From Phytophthora sp. 'mugwort' (Eukaryota > Oomycota > Peronosporomycetes > Peronosporales > Peronosporaceae): a stretch of 64,000 nt of DNA. Every line of letters begins with the position of its first letter. The stretch's first letter is position 1. The stretch is from positions 2,976,001 through 3,040,000 of the forward strand of contig JAUCEF010000016.1 in NCBI GenBank assembly GCA_033558025.1, given 5' to 3'. The notes under the pieces were generated by a model that was not told the origin of the DNA, made no database searches, and saw only the letters and a list, made by a program, of their open reading frames with translations. Positions 35,259 to 46,780 of the stretch are shown here, piece after piece. The position numbers were made by a program, and so were the translations under genes.

Positions 35259-38200
35259 TCAATGCGAACACGCGTGGATACCGAGGGACGCTGTCAGATC
35301 CGTGTGGCGCGGTCCTGGCAGTGCCTTGGTCATGATGTCCGCCAGCATCACAGAAGTCTCGCAGTACTCGAGCTTGACTTCGCCGCGCTTGACCTCATCA
35401 CGGATGTGATGGTACTTGATGTCGATGTGCTTGGCGCGACCATGGTTCACTGGGTTCTTCGTCATCTTGATGCACGACTGGTTGTCTTCGCGGATCTTGA
35501 GCTCGGGTCCAGTCTCGTTGGCAGCCGCCAAAATCTCGCATAGCAGGCGATGAATCCACTTGCCTTCTTGGATCGCCAGACTGAGCGCGATGTATTCCGC
35601 CTCGCTCGTAGACAGCGAAACATTTGACTGCTTCTTGCTTCCCCAGCTCACTGGCGCACCCATCAGCATGAACGTGTAGCCGGAAGTCGACTTGCGGTCC
35701 GCGAGGTCGCCAGCCCAGTCCGCATCCGAATACCCAAGAAAGTCGATCTTGTTGCCTGGCTTGAAACAGATTCCATGCGTCTTGGTGCCTTGTAGATAGC
35801 GAAAAATGCGCTTGACCGCAACCCAGTGTTCCTCTTGGGGGTTCTCCATGAAGCGCGATACATAGCCTACTGCGTACGCGATATCCGGGCGAGTAGCAGT
35901 CATCAAGTGCATGAGGGCACCCACAGCTTCGCGAAACGGAGCGTTCACCTTGGTCGCTGCGTCACTTGGAACCAGTCGAGTGCTCATGTCTACCGGACTC
36001 ACCACAGCCTTGCACTCGTCCATACCGAAACGCTTCAGGATATCATCCACATAACGCCGCTGGCACATCGTCACGCTGCCGTCCGGGCCATCCACCAGCT
36101 CGATTCCAAGGACGAACACACACTTGCCACTGTCAGTCATTTCGAAGCGTGTCTTGAGGTCGTTCTTCGTGCGTGAGATCAGCTCGGGTGAACTTCCGGT
36201 GACCAACACATCGTCCACGTAGACCAGCACGAGCACACAGTGGCCATCGACAACCTTGATGTAGAGGCACGGGTCGAAGGCTGAAACTTGAAAACCGATA
36301 GAACACACGAATTCGTCGAAGGTCTCGTTCCATACGCGCGAAGCTTGCTTGAGACCGTAAATCGCCTTGACCAATTCCAGGCAGTCGAAATCACCATCCA
36401 GCTCGACGCCTTCAGGAACCACGCAGAACACCAACTCCTTCATGACGCCGTACAGAAATGCCGTTACCACGTCGAGTTGGTCGAGGGGCCAGTCGAAATA
36501 CTTGGCAATCGCGATGACCATGCGCAGCGTCACGTACTTGACCACGGGCGAGAACGTCTCCGTGTAGTCGATGCCGTACTTTTGCTTGAAACCCTTGGCC
36601 ACCAGGCGCGCCTTGTACTTCTCGATCGATCCGTCGGCTTTGCGCTTAATCTTGAACACCCACTTGGTGCCGATGGCGCGTTGTCCGTTAGGCAACTTGG
36701 CAGCACGAAACACACCACGAAGTCGCATCGACTTTAACTCAGCACGAATCGCCTTGCGCCAGTGTAGTTGGTCCGGGCCGTTGACCGCTTCTTGGAATGT
36801 CGACGGCTCCGATAAGTCCACGGCTGCTTCGACCGCGTTGGCACTTGCACGCCAAAACACAGATGGAGTCGATTCTTCATCTTGGTCTCCAGACTTTTCT
36901 TCTTCATCTGCGTCTGTTCGGTGCGAAGGGGAGTCGTTCGGTGCACTTGCTTCTTCCAGTCCAGGTCGATGACGCACAGCGCGCGGTCTTCTGGCAGCTT
37001 CATCTTCGTCACTCGGGCGGCTCTTGCGCTTCCCTGCCTGTTTGTACTCCGTCTGGCGCGGACCATCATCGTCGATGTCGAGCGAGTCGAAGTCCAGGTC
37101 GTCGACATCTTCATCAGAAATCGACGGTGAAAATCCAAAGGTTGATTCATCGAAGTTGACATCGCGACTGATGACCACCTGCCCCGCCTCGATGTCATAA
37201 AGTCGATACGCCTTGGACACTTCTTCGTAACCCAGAAACAATCCGGCGCGAGCCTTGGGATTCCACTTGAGTCGCTTCTCCTTCGGAGTCAGGATGTACG
37301 TCCGACAGCCGAAAACACGCATGTGCTTCACACTCGGCTTGGACTTGTAGACGATCTCGAACGGAGTCTTGTGCTCGATCTTGGGTGACGGCAGGCGGTT
37401 CTTCACATAGATGGCCGTCATCGCCGCCTCAGCCCAGAAACACTTGTCCAGCTTGGCGTGATGCAACATGCTGCGGCCGATCGTGACGATAGTTCGGATG
37501 GCTCGCTCTGCCGTGCCGTTGGTCTGGTGCGCGTACGGAACCGTGGTTTGCTGCTCGATGCCTTCGTCTTCGTAAAAATCCTTGAGCGAGTTAGTCGCAA
37601 ACTCACGAGCTCCGTCGTGCCGCACAAACTTGACCTTCTTGCCGAACTGCGTCTGCACCTTCATGATGTATGTCTTGATGCAGTCTTCACTTTCCGACTT
37701 GGCACGCAGACAGAAACCCTTCATGCATCCGCTGGCTTCGTCCACGATCAGGAGCAGGTACTTGCTACCGCCAAGCGAGTTTTCCTCCATGGGTCCGCAG
37801 ATGTCAAAGTGGAGCAGCTCAAATGTGTCGTAGCGACGCTTGTCACGGTTGCTTGGGAATGGTTTTTGGACCATTTTGCCTTGCTGGCAACCACGACACA
37901 CACTTAGTCCACTCGACTTGAAAGGTGCCTTCGCGTCCTTGATCATCTTGGTGTCGACCATCTTGCGAAGAACCTCGACTGGAGCGTGACCCATACGCGC
38001 GTGCAAATCGACCGTCCTTCCACTTGTCGCCGCATTTGCCGATCGCTGAGGTGTGCGAAGCCAGTAGAGTCCGTCCACGAGATCCGCCGTCGCCACCACT
38101 TGATTCGAGTCCTTGCGCGAAACGTGCATCTCAGTGCCGTCAAATACCACTTGGAACTTGCCATGCTTGTTTATCTGCGGCACTGAAAGCAGATTCTTGC

Positions 38201-39299
38201 TCATATTTGGCACGTAAAGCGCGTTCTTGATCTCGATCTCGCGCTCGTCGCCGTTAGGCAGGACCACTCTTTCCACGATGGTCCCCACACCCTTGATGGC
38301 AGCCTTGTTGCCATCGGCCACCGAAAGTTCGCCTTCACTTCGCTCGATTAAATTGGCGAACTTGGACTTGTCGTTGCAAATATGGTGCGTGGCACCGCTG
38401 TCGACCGCCCACATCCCGGACACATTCTTGTCCGTCGAAACTCCACATTCCAGGGAAACCGCGAACGCCACTCGATCGTAGTCGTTGTCGTAGCCGTCGC
38501 TGTCGTTTCTCCACTGGATGTTGTTGGCCCCGCGTCCACGGCCGTTGCCGCCGCGTCTTGGCCCTCTGTTCTCGTCCTTCTGCTTGGTCCAGCACTTGTC
38601 AATGACATGCCCCAATTTTCCGCAGTACGTGCATTGGCGAGGCTCACGGTCGGTGTTGAACGCCTTGGCCGCGTTCTCAGTCTTCACCGTCGCCGTCTTC
38701 TCGCCTTGTCGCTTGATGTGCTCGTTCGTGAGCACCTTCACAACGTCTTGCGACCGCAGTTCAGCGCTGCTCATCTCCAAGTTCAGCACGACGTTCTCGT
38801 AGCTCTTGGGGAGGCTGCGCAACAAGCAGATCGCCACGTCCTCGTCCTCCATCTTGGCACCGATGCTGCTGAGCTTGGCGCTGATGTTGAGGACCTCGTT
38901 GCAATGATGCAACACATTGCCGCCTTCCGACATCTCCATGCTGAAGAGTTGGTGCTTCAGGTAGATGCGACCAGCCTTCTGCCATCCACCGTACAGCGTC
39001 TTCAAGCGCGTCCACGCGATCCATGCTTCCTCGCAGTCATCGACCACATGATGGTAGTCGGCGTCCATGTGAAGCAACATCAGTCCAAAAGCGATGTTGC
39101 TCGACTTGACATACTCGTCCTTGGCCCGGGAGTCCGTAAAGGATGGAGACGTTTCCCGATTCACCACATGCCACGTCGACTTGGTCAGGAACACGCCACG
39201 CATGTAGCGGTTCCACGTCGCGTAGTTGTCTCCGTTGAACTTGTCGATGGAGACCTTGGTCGAGACGTCTTGGGCAGAGGACATGGTGCTTGGGCTCAT
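35259..39299 (-). CDS. Copia Gag-Pol polyprotein, copy A10 (1346 aa, intact; reference for family A)
   Basis: This is a single uninterrupted frame. Gag occupies roughly residues 1-220 ([16 protein letters not shown] near the start). The CCHC knuckle [14 protein letters not shown] is at 223-236, followed by an R/G-rich and D/Y-rich spacer. The protease active site is D300 in AVDSGATHH. Integrase has its zinc-binding H and C pairs ([14 protein letters not shown]) and catalytic D499, D562 and E598 with 35 residues between the last two. After an acidic linker, RT has [10 protein letters not shown] and YVDD at 1027-1030. RNase H has D1192 in SDADWAGD, then STSEAEY, EDNQSC and KHIDIKYHH. Gag and Pol are fused with no stop or frameshift between them, as in classical copia. 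Its unit repeats at 4395 bp with A11. Confidence 0.96.
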   Translation of the reverse strand: MSPSTMSSAQDVSTKVSIDKFNGDNYATWNRYMRGVFLTKSTWHVVNRETSPSFTDSRAKDEYVKSSNIAFGLMLLHMDADYHHVVDDCEEAWIAWTRLKTLYGGWQKAGRIYLKHQLFSMEMSEGGNVLHHCNEVLNISAKLSSIGAKMEDEDVAICLLRSLPKSYENVVLNLEMSSAELRSQDVVKVLTNEHIKRQGEKTATVKTENAAKAFNTDREPRQCTYCGKLGHVIDKCWTKQKDENRGPRRGGNGRGRGANNIQWRNDSDGYDNDYDRVAFAVSLECGVSTDKNVSGMWAVDSGATHHICNDKSKFANLIERSEGELSVADGNKAAIKGVGTIVERVVLPNGDEREIEIKNALYVPNMSKNLLSVPQINKHGKFQVVFDGTEMHVSRKDSNQVVATADLVDGLYWLRTPQRSANAATSGRTVDLHARMGHAPVEVLRKMVDTKMIKDAKAPFKSSGLSVCRGCQQGKMVQKPFPSNRDKRRYDTFELLHFDICGPMEENSLGGSKYLLLIVDEASGCMKGFCLRAKSESEDCIKTYIMKVQTQFGKKVKFVRHDGAREFATNSLKDFYEDEGIEQQTTVPYAHQTNGTAERAIRTIVTIGRSMLHHAKLDKCFWAEAAMTAIYVKNRLPSPKIEHKTPFEIVYKSKPSVKHMRVFGCRTYILTPKEKRLKWNPKARAGLFLGYEEVSKAYRLYDIEAGQVVISRDVNFDESTFGFSPSISDEDVDDLDFDSLDIDDDGPRQTEYKQAGKRKSRPSDEDEAARRPRAVRHRPGLEEASAPNDSPSHRTDADEEEKSGDQDEESTPSVFWRASANAVEAAVDLSEPSTFQEAVNGPDQLHWRKAIRAELKSMRLRGVFRAAKLPNGQRAIGTKWVFKIKRKADGSIEKYKARLVAKGFKQKYGIDYTETFSPVVKYVTLRMVIAIAKYFDWPLDQLDVVTAFLYGVMKELVFCVVPEGVELDGDFDCLELVKAIYGLKQASRVWNETFDEFVCSIGFQVSAFDPCLYIKVVDGHCVLVLVYVDDVLVTGSSPELISRTKNDLKTRFEMTDSGKCVFVLGIELVDGPDGSVTMCQRRYVDDILKRFGMDECKAVVSPVDMSTRLVPSDAATKVNAPFREAVGALMHLMTATRPDIAYAVGYVSRFMENPQEEHWVAVKRIFRYLQGTKTHGICFKPGNKIDFLGYSDADWAGDLADRKSTSGYTFMLMGAPVSWGSKKQSNVSLSTSEAEYIALSLAIQEGKWIHRLLCEILAAANETGPELKIREDNQSCIKMTKNPVNHGRAKHIDIKYHHIRDEVKRGEVKLEYCETSVMLADIMTKALPGPRHTDLTASLGIHACSH

Positions 39300-39303
39300 A
39301 ACC

Positions 39304-39646
39304 TGATAAAGGTGTTGAGGTCTTGAAGCGAGGCTTGGATTGAGCGGAGGGAGTTCTGCACTTGGGTGCGGGGACCGGAGTGAAGACCACTTGAGCTGAA
39401 GAAGGAAGATTCGAAAGTGATTGATTTATCGGAGCTTACACTACCTAGTCTACCACATAGATATGCAGCCCTGCATCCAATCATTTGGTGCATCCAATCA
39501 CCAACACTCCGCACTCGTCCAATCATCCTACTCGTCTAATCATCGGTTGCGTAAACAACGTACCGTAAACATCGCGGGATCGTGTTGGACCGGTTCGGGT
39601 TAACCGGTTACTGGTACACAGTACCAAAACCTGGCAACCCTCAATA
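39304..39646 (-). repeat. Family A LTR shared by A10 and A11 (343 bp)
   Basis: It has the same extent as the LTR at 34909, exactly 4395 bp away, and reads the same by inspection. Confidence 0.93.
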
Positions 39647-39653
39647 CGCCCCC

Positions 39654-42600
39654 TCAATGCGAACACGCGTGGATACCGAGGGACGCTGTCAGATCCGTGT
39701 GGCGCGGTCCTGGCAGTGCCTTGGTCATGATGTCCGCCAGCATCACAGAAGTCTCGCAGTACTCGAGCTTGACTTCGCCGCGCTTGACCTCATCACGGAT
39801 GTGATGGTACTTGATGTCGATGTGCTTGGCGCGACCATGGTTCACTGGGTTCTTCGTCATCTTGATGCACGACTGGTTGTCTTCGCGGATCTTGAGCTCG
39901 GGTCCAGTCTCGTTGGCAGCCGCCAAAATCTCGCATAGCAGGCGATGAATCCACTTGCCTTCTTGGATCGCCAGACTGAGCGCGATGTATTCCGCCTCGC
40001 TCGTAGACAGCGAAACATTTGACTGCTTCTTGCTTCCCCAGCTCACTGGCGCACCCATCAGCATGAACGTGTAGCCGGAAGTCGACTTGCGGTCCGCGAG
40101 GTCGCCAGCCCAGTCCGCATCCGAATACCCAAGAAAGTCGATCTTGTTGCCTGGCTTGAAACAGATTCCATGCGTCTTGGTGCCTTGTAGATAGCGAAAA
40201 ATGCGCTTGACCGCAACCCAGTGTTCCTCTTGGGGGTTCTCCATGAAGCGCGATACATAGCCTACTGCGTACGCGATATCCGGGCGAGTAGCAGTCATCA
40301 AGTGCATGAGGGCACCCACAGCTTCGCGAAACGGAGCGTTCACCTTGGTCGCTGCGTCACTTGGAACCAGTCGAGTGCTCATGTCTACCGGACTCACCAC
40401 AGCCTTGCACTCGTCCATACCGAAACGCTTCAGGATATCATCCACATAACGCCGCTGGCACATCGTCACGCTGCCGTCCGGGCCATCCACCAGCTCGATT
40501 CCAAGGACGAACACACACTTGCCACTGTCAGTCATTTCGAAGCGTGTCTTGAGGTCGTTCTTCGTGCGTGAGATCAGCTCGGGTGAACTTCCGGTGACCA
40601 ACACATCGTCCACGTAGACCAGCACGAGCACACAGTGGCCATCGACAACCTTGATGTAGAGGCACGGGTCGAAGGCTGAAACTTGAAAACCGATAGAACA
40701 CACGAATTCGTCGAAGGTCTCGTTCCATACGCGCGAAGCTTGCTTGAGACCGTAAATCGCCTTGACCAATTCCAGGCAGTCGAAATCACCATCCAGCTCG
40801 ACGCCTTCAGGAACCACGCAGAACACCAACTCCTTCATGACGCCGTACAGAAATGCCGTTACCACGTCGAGTTGGTCGAGGGGCCAGTCGAAATACTTGG
40901 CAATCGCGATGACCATGCGCAGCGTCACGTACTTGACCACGGGCGAGAACGTCTCCGTGTAGTCGATGCCGTACTTTTGCTTGAAACCCTTGGCCACCAG
41001 GCGCGCCTTGTACTTCTCGATCGATCCGTCGGCTTTGCGCTTAATCTTGAACACCCACTTGGTGCCGATGGCGCGTTGTCCGTTAGGCAACTTGGCAGCA
41101 CGAAACACACCACGAAGTCGCATCGACTTTAACTCAGCACGAATCGCCTTGCGCCAGTGTAGTTGGTCCGGGCCGTTGACCGCTTCTTGGAATGTCGACG
41201 GCTCCGATAAGTCCACGGCTGCTTCGACCGCGTTGGCACTTGCACGCCAAAACACAGATGGAGTCGATTCTTCATCTTGGTCTCCAGACTTTTCTTCTTC
41301 ATCTGCGTCTGTTCGGTGCGAAGGGGAGTCGTTCGGTGCACTTGCTTCTTCCAGTCCAGGTCGATGACGCACAGCGCGCGGTCTTCTGGCAGCTTCATCT
41401 TCGTCACTCGGGCGGCTCTTGCGCTTCCCTGCCTGTTTGTACTCCGTCTGGCGCGGACCATCATCGTCGATGTCGAGCGAGTCGAAGTCCAGGTCGTCGA
41501 CATCTTCATCAGAAATCGACGGTGAAAATCCAAAGGTTGATTCATCGAAGTTGACATCGCGACTGATGACCACCTGCCCCGCCTCGATGTCATAAAGTCG
41601 ATACGCCTTGGACACTTCTTCGTAACCCAGAAACAATCCGGCGCGAGCCTTGGGATTCCACTTGAGTCGCTTCTCCTTCGGAGTCAGGATGTACGTCCGA
41701 CAGCCGAAAACACGCATGTGCTTCACACTCGGCTTGGACTTGTAGACGATCTCGAACGGAGTCTTGTGCTCGATCTTGGGTGACGGCAGGCGGTTCTTCA
41801 CATAGATGGCCGTCATCGCCGCCTCAGCCCAGAAACACTTGTCCAGCTTGGCGTGATGCAACATGCTGCGGCCGATCGTGACGATAGTTCGGATGGCTCG
41901 CTCTGCCGTGCCGTTGGTCTGGTGCGCGTACGGAACCGTGGTTTGCTGCTCGATACCTTCGTCTTCGTAAAAATCCTTGAGCGAGTTAGTCGCAAACTCA
42001 CGAGCTCCGTCGTGCCGCACAAACTTGACCTTCTTGCCGAACTGCGTCTGCACCTTCATGATGTATGTCTTGATGCAGTCTTCACTTTCCGACTTGGCAC
42101 GCAGACAGAAACCCTTCATGCATCCGCTGGCTTCGTCCACGATCAGGAGCAGGTACTTGCTACCGCCAAGCGAGTTTTCCTCCATGGGTCCGCAGATGTC
42201 AAAGTGGAGCAGCTCAAATGTGTCGTAGCGACGCTTGTCACGGTTGCTTGGGAATGGTTTTTGGACCATTTTGCCTTGCTGGCAACCACGACACACACTT
42301 AGTCCACTCGACTTGAAAGGTGCCTTCGCGTCCTTGATCATCTTGGTGTCGACCATCTTGCGAAGAACCTCGACTGGAGCGTGACCCATACGCGCGTGCA
42401 AATCGACCGTCCTTCCACTTGTCGCCGCATTTGCCGATCGCTGAGGTGTGCGAAGCCAGTAGAGTCCGTCCACGAGATCCGCCGTCGCCACCACTTGATT
42501 CGAGTCCTTGCGCGAAACGTGCATCTCAGTGCCGTCAAATACCACTTGGAACTTGCCATGCTTGTTTATCTGCGGCACTGAAAGCAGATTCTTGCTCATA

Positions 42601-43694
42601 TTTGGCACGTAAAGCGCGTTCTTGATCTCGATCTCGCGCTCGTCGCCGTTAGGCAGGACCACTCTTTCCACGATGGTCCCCACACCCTTGATGGCAGCCT
42701 TGTTGCCATCGGCCACCGAAAGTTCGCCTTCACTTCGCTCGATTAAATTGGCGAACTTGGACTTGTCGTTGCAAATATGGTGCGTGGCACCGCTGTCGAC
42801 CGCCCACATCCCGGACACATTCTTGTCCGTCGAAACTCCACATTCCAGGGAAACCGCGAACGCCACTCGATCGTAGTCGTTGTCGTAGCCGTCGCTGTCG
42901 TTTCTCCACTGGATGTTGTTGGCCCCGCGTCCACGGCCGTTGCCGCCGCGTCTTGGCCCTCTGTTCTCGTCCTTCTGCTTGGTCCAGCACTTGTCAATGA
43001 CATGCCCCAATTTTCCGCAGTACGTGCATTGGCGAGGCTCACGGTCGGTGTTGAACGCCTTGGCCGCGTTCTCAGTCTTCACCGTCGCCGTCTTCTCGCC
43101 TTGTCGCTTGATGTGCTCGTTCGTGAGCACCTTCACAACGTCTTGCGACCGCAGTTCAGCGCTGCTCATCTCCAAGTTCAGCACGACGTTCTCGTAGCTC
43201 TTGGGGAGGCTGCGCAACAAGCAGATCGCCACGTCCTCGTCCTCCATCTTGGCACCGATGCTGCTGAGCTTGGCGCTGATGTTGAGGACCTCGTTGCAAT
43301 GATGCAACACATTGCCGCCTTCCGACATCTCCATGCTGAAGAGTTGGTGCTTCAGGTAGATGCGACCAGCCTTCTGCCATCCACCGTACAGCGTCTTCAA
43401 GCGCGTCCACGCGATCCATGCTTCCTCGCAGTCATCGACCACATGATGGTAGTCGGCGTCCATGTGAAGCAACATCAGTCCAAAAGCGATGTTGCTCGAC
43501 TTGACATACTCGTCCTTGGCCCGGGAGTCCGTAAAGGATGGAGACGTTTCCCGATTCACCACATGCCACGTCGACTTGGTCAGGAACACGCCACGCATGT
43601 AGCGGTTCCACGTCGCGTAGTTGTCTCCGTTGAACTTGTCGATGGAGACCTTGGTCGAGACGTCTTGGGCAGAGGACATGGTGCTTGGGCTCAT
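39654..43694 (-). CDS. Copia Gag-Pol, copy A11 (1346 aa, intact)
   Basis: It is nearly the same protein as A10, and the open frame is complete. A base difference near 41955 (CTCGATACC versus CTCGATGCC in A10) is shared with A12 (46348), which suggests that A11 and A12 are more closely linked than A10 and A11 at that site, as expected for unequal exchange in a tandem array. Three consecutive complete frames (A9-A11) lie in the same orientation with shared LTRs. Confidence 0.95.
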   Translation of the reverse strand: MSPSTMSSAQDVSTKVSIDKFNGDNYATWNRYMRGVFLTKSTWHVVNRETSPSFTDSRAKDEYVKSSNIAFGLMLLHMDADYHHVVDDCEEAWIAWTRLKTLYGGWQKAGRIYLKHQLFSMEMSEGGNVLHHCNEVLNISAKLSSIGAKMEDEDVAICLLRSLPKSYENVVLNLEMSSAELRSQDVVKVLTNEHIKRQGEKTATVKTENAAKAFNTDREPRQCTYCGKLGHVIDKCWTKQKDENRGPRRGGNGRGRGANNIQWRNDSDGYDNDYDRVAFAVSLECGVSTDKNVSGMWAVDSGATHHICNDKSKFANLIERSEGELSVADGNKAAIKGVGTIVERVVLPNGDEREIEIKNALYVPNMSKNLLSVPQINKHGKFQVVFDGTEMHVSRKDSNQVVATADLVDGLYWLRTPQRSANAATSGRTVDLHARMGHAPVEVLRKMVDTKMIKDAKAPFKSSGLSVCRGCQQGKMVQKPFPSNRDKRRYDTFELLHFDICGPMEENSLGGSKYLLLIVDEASGCMKGFCLRAKSESEDCIKTYIMKVQTQFGKKVKFVRHDGAREFATNSLKDFYEDEGIEQQTTVPYAHQTNGTAERAIRTIVTIGRSMLHHAKLDKCFWAEAAMTAIYVKNRLPSPKIEHKTPFEIVYKSKPSVKHMRVFGCRTYILTPKEKRLKWNPKARAGLFLGYEEVSKAYRLYDIEAGQVVISRDVNFDESTFGFSPSISDEDVDDLDFDSLDIDDDGPRQTEYKQAGKRKSRPSDEDEAARRPRAVRHRPGLEEASAPNDSPSHRTDADEEEKSGDQDEESTPSVFWRASANAVEAAVDLSEPSTFQEAVNGPDQLHWRKAIRAELKSMRLRGVFRAAKLPNGQRAIGTKWVFKIKRKADGSIEKYKARLVAKGFKQKYGIDYTETFSPVVKYVTLRMVIAIAKYFDWPLDQLDVVTAFLYGVMKELVFCVVPEGVELDGDFDCLELVKAIYGLKQASRVWNETFDEFVCSIGFQVSAFDPCLYIKVVDGHCVLVLVYVDDVLVTGSSPELISRTKNDLKTRFEMTDSGKCVFVLGIELVDGPDGSVTMCQRRYVDDILKRFGMDECKAVVSPVDMSTRLVPSDAATKVNAPFREAVGALMHLMTATRPDIAYAVGYVSRFMENPQEEHWVAVKRIFRYLQGTKTHGICFKPGNKIDFLGYSDADWAGDLADRKSTSGYTFMLMGAPVSWGSKKQSNVSLSTSEAEYIALSLAIQEGKWIHRLLCEILAAANETGPELKIREDNQSCIKMTKNPVNHGRAKHIDIKYHHIRDEVKRGEVKLEYCETSVMLADIMTKALPGPRHTDLTASLGIHACSH

Positions 43695-43698
43695 AACC

Positions 43699-44040
43699 TG
43701 ATAAAGGTGTTGAGGTCTTGAAGCGAGGCTTGGATTGAGCGGAGGGAGTTCTGCACTTGGGTGCGGGGACCGGAGTGAAGACCACTTGAGCTGAAGAAGG
43801 AAGATTCGAAAGTGATTGATTTATCGGAGCTTACACTACCTAGTCTACCACATAGATATGCAGCCCTGCATCCAATCATTTGGTGCATTCAATCGCCAAC
43901 ACTCCGCACTCGTCCAATCATCCTACTCGTCTAATCATCGGTTGCGTAAACAACGTACCGTAAACATCGCGGATCGTGTTGGACCGGTTCGGGTTAACCG
44001 GATACTGGTACACAGTACCAAAACCCGGCAACCCTCAATA
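43699..44040 (-). repeat. Family A LTR shared by A11 and A12 (342 bp)
   Basis: It has a 1-bp deletion (CATCGCGGATCG versus CATCGCGGGATCG) and a few changes (GGATACTGG, AATCGCCAACACT) relative to its neighbours. It is followed on the right by the A12 polypurine tract with one change (CGCTCCCTCA). Confidence 0.92.
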
Positions 44041-44047
44041 CGCTCCC

Positions 44048-46414
44048 TCAATGCGAACACGCGTGGATTCTGAGGGACGCCGTCAGATCCGTGTGGCGCG
44101 GTCCTGGCAGTGCCTTGGTCATGATGTCCGCCAGCATGATAGAAGTCTCGCAGTACTCGAGCTTAACTTCGCCGCGCTTGACCTCATCACGGATGTGATG
44201 GTACTTGATGTCGATGTGCTTGGCGCGACCATGGTTCACTGGGTTCTTCGTCATCTTGATGCACGACTGGTTGTCTTCGCGGATCTTGAGCTCGGGTCCA
44301 GTCTCGTTGGCAGCCGCCAAAATCTCGCATAGCAGGCGATGAATCCACTTGCCTTCTTGGATCGCCAGACTGAGCGCGATGTATTCCGCCTCGCTCGTAG
44401 ACAGCGAAACATTTGACTGCTTCTTGCTTCCCCAGCTCACTGGCGCACCCATCAGCATGAACGTGTAGCCGGAAGTCGACTTGCGGTCCGCGAGGTCGCC
44501 AGCCCAGTCCGCATCCGAATACCCAAGAAAGTCGATCTTGTTGCCTGGCTTGAAACAGATTCCATGCGTCTTGGTGCCTTGTAGATAGCGAAAAATGCGC
44601 TTGACCGCAACCCAGTGTTCCTCTTGGGGGTTCTCCATGAAGCGCGATACATAGCCTACTGCGTACGCGATATCCGGGCGAGTAGCAGTCATCAAGTGCA
44701 TGAGGGCACCCACAGCTTCGCGAAACGGAGCGTTCACCTTGGTCGCTGCGTCACTTGGAACCAGTCGAGTGCTCATGTCTACCGGACTCACCACAGCCTT
44801 GCACTCGTCCATACCGAAACGCTTCAGGATATCATCCACATAACGCCGCTGGCACATCGTCACGCTGCCGTCCGGGCCATCCACCAGCTCGATTCCAAGG
44901 ACGAACACACACTTGCCACTGTCAGTCATTTCGAAGCGTGTCTTGAGGTCGTTCTTCGTGCGTGAGATCAGCTCGGGTGAACTTCCGGTGACCAACACAT
45001 CGTCCACGTAGACCAGCACGAGCACACAGTGGCCATCGACAACCTTGATGTAGAGGCACGGGTCGAAGGCTGAAACTTGAAAACCGATAGAACACACGAA
45101 TTCGTCGAAGGTCTCGTTCCATACGCGCGAAGCTTGCTTGAGACCGTAAATCGCCTTGACCAATTCCAGGCAGTCGAAATCACCATCCAGCTCGACGCCT
45201 TCAGGAACCACGCAGAACACCAACTCCTTCATGACGCCGTACAGAAATGCCGTTACCACGTCGAGTTGGTCGAGGGGCCAGTCGAAATACTTGGCAATCG
45301 CGATGACCATGCGCAGCGTCACGTACTTGACCACGGGCGAGAACGTCTCCGTGTAGTCGATGCCGTACTTTTGCTTGAAACCCTTGGCCACCAGGCGCGC
45401 CTTGTACTTCTCGATCGATCCGTCGGCTTTGCGCTTAATCTTGAACACCCACTTGGTGCCGATGGCGCGTTGTCCGTTAGGCAACTTGGCAGCACGAAAC
45501 ACACCACGAAGTCGCATCGACTTTAACTCAGCACGAATCGCCTTGCGCCAGTGTAGTTGGTCCGGGCCGTTGACCGCTTCTTGGAATGTCGACGGCTCCG
45601 ATAAGTCCACGGCTGCTTCGACCGCGTTGGCACTTGCACGCCAAAACACAGATGGAGTCGATTCTTCATCTTGGTCTCCAGACTTTTCTTCTTCATCTGC
45701 GTCTGTTCGGTGCGAAGGGGAGTCGTTCGGTGCACTTGCTTCTTCCAGTCCAGGTCGATGACGCACAGCGCGCGGTCTTCTGGCAGCTTCATCTTCGTCA
45801 CTCGGGCGGCTCTTGCGCTTCCCTGCCTGTTTGTACTCCGTCTGGCGCGGACCATCATCGTCGATGTCGAGCGAGTCGAAGTCCAGGTCGTCGACATCTT
45901 CATCAGAAATCGACGGTGAAAATCCAAAGGTTGATTCATCGAAGTTGACATCGCGACTGATGACCACCTGCCCCGCCTCGATGTCATAAAGTCGATACGC
46001 CTTGGACACTTCTTCGTAACCCAGAAACAATCCGGCGCGAGCCTTGGGATTCCACTTGAGTCGCTTCTCCTTCGGAGTCAGGATGTACGTCCGACAGCCG
46101 AAAACACGCATGTGCTTCACACTCGGCTTGGACTTGTAGACGATCTCGAACGGAGTCTTGTGCTCGATCTTGGGTGACGGCAGGCGGTTCTTCACATAGA
46201 TGGCCGTCATCGCCGCCTCAGCCCAGAAACACTTGTCCAGCTTGGCGTGATGCAACATGCTGCGGCCGATCGTGACGATAGTTCGGATGGCTCGCTCTGC
46301 CGTGCCGTTGGTCTGGTGCGCGTACGGAACCGTGGTTTGCTGCTCGATACCTTCGTCTTCGTAAAAATCCTTGAGCGAGTTAGTCGCAAACTCACGAGCT
46401 CCGTCGTGCCGCAC
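44048..46414 (-). pseudogene. Copia Gag-Pol, copy A12, C-terminal part (interrupted by the B3-B4 dimer)
   Basis: This is the second half of Gag-Pol, from the integrase motif VRHDGAREF to the stop at 44048-44050. It holds catalytic integrase D and E, the acidic linker, RT with YVDD and RNase H. The N-terminal part lies at 60394-62072. With one 5-bp TSD copy (CGCAC) removed, the two parts add up to exactly 1347 codons including the stop. A12 was therefore an open element before the B insertion. The apparent extension of this frame to 46477 uses B LTR sequence and is accidental. Confidence 0.94.
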
Positions 46415-46449
46415 TGTTGTCAAGGAGACGTCTCGACCAGCTGCTGTAT

Positions 46450-46525
46450 ACCGGTAGGATACCGGTATGACCTTCACTCAGTGGCATCGCAATCATCCTG
46501 TGATTACGAGACGAAGATTACGTCA
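46450..46525 (+). promoter_or_regulatory. B LTR U3 motif cluster (paired ACCGGT, TTACGTCA)
   Basis: ACCGGT palindromes lie at 46450-46455 and 46461-46466. TTACGTCA at 46518-46525 matches the classical CRE/ATF type of bZIP site. Further downstream ATTACG and TTTACG repeat at short intervals. Binding by host factors is an inference. Confidence 0.45.
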
Positions 46526-46729
46526 CGGTGTTTATGGGACGGTGTTTACGCCACGGACGATTACGCCATGGGTGGGTACAAGATTGTGGGTACATGATGG
46601 GCTCTACGTGGCACTCCCTGATTGGCTGAAGTAACTCAGTATCCAGTAGAGAATCCAGTAGAGTGTACCCAGTAGGTAGAACTGTAGGCTTAGAGGTAGC
46701 AAGGAGTTTGCGAACTAAGGACCTAAATC

Positions 46730-46748
46730 GATCACTTTGCATTTTGCC
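46730..46748 (+). promoter_or_regulatory. B LTR core promoter, Initiator plus FPR of oomycete type
   Basis: GATCACTTTGCATTTTGCC fits the oomycete consensus GCTCATTYYNCAWTTTNYY at 17 of 19 positions, with the Initiator part TCACTTT at 46732-46738 and the FPR part CATTTTGCC at 46740-46748. The predicted start (A of TCA, about 46734) gives a leader of only about 39 nt to the ATG at 46773. The same block lies at 55915-55933 for B4. Confidence 0.72.
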
Positions 46749-46768
46749 ATCAAGTGACCAAGCCTTTT

Positions 46769-46780
46769 GGTTATGAGCCC
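46769..46780 (+). promoter_or_regulatory. B3 primer-binding site with start codon
   Basis: GGTTATGAGCCC follows the LTR without a spacer, and the ATG at 46773-46775 begins MSPSPVF. The B4 site is at 55954-55965. Confidence 0.82.

Larger units (their letters stand above)
46415..46768 (+). repeat. B3 5' LTR (354 bp)
   Basis: It starts TGTTGTCAAGG at the CGCAC target and ends AAGCCTTTT before GGTTATGAGCCC. It differs from the other two LTRs of the dimer at about 46498 (CATCCTG versus CATCATG). Confidence 0.94.

Noticed and set aside
46769..46780. GGTTATGAGCCC as part of a tRNA gene
   Set aside because: No acceptor stem, D arm or T arm surrounds it. It is the complement of the anticodon arm and lies flush with the LTR, as expected for a primer-binding site.
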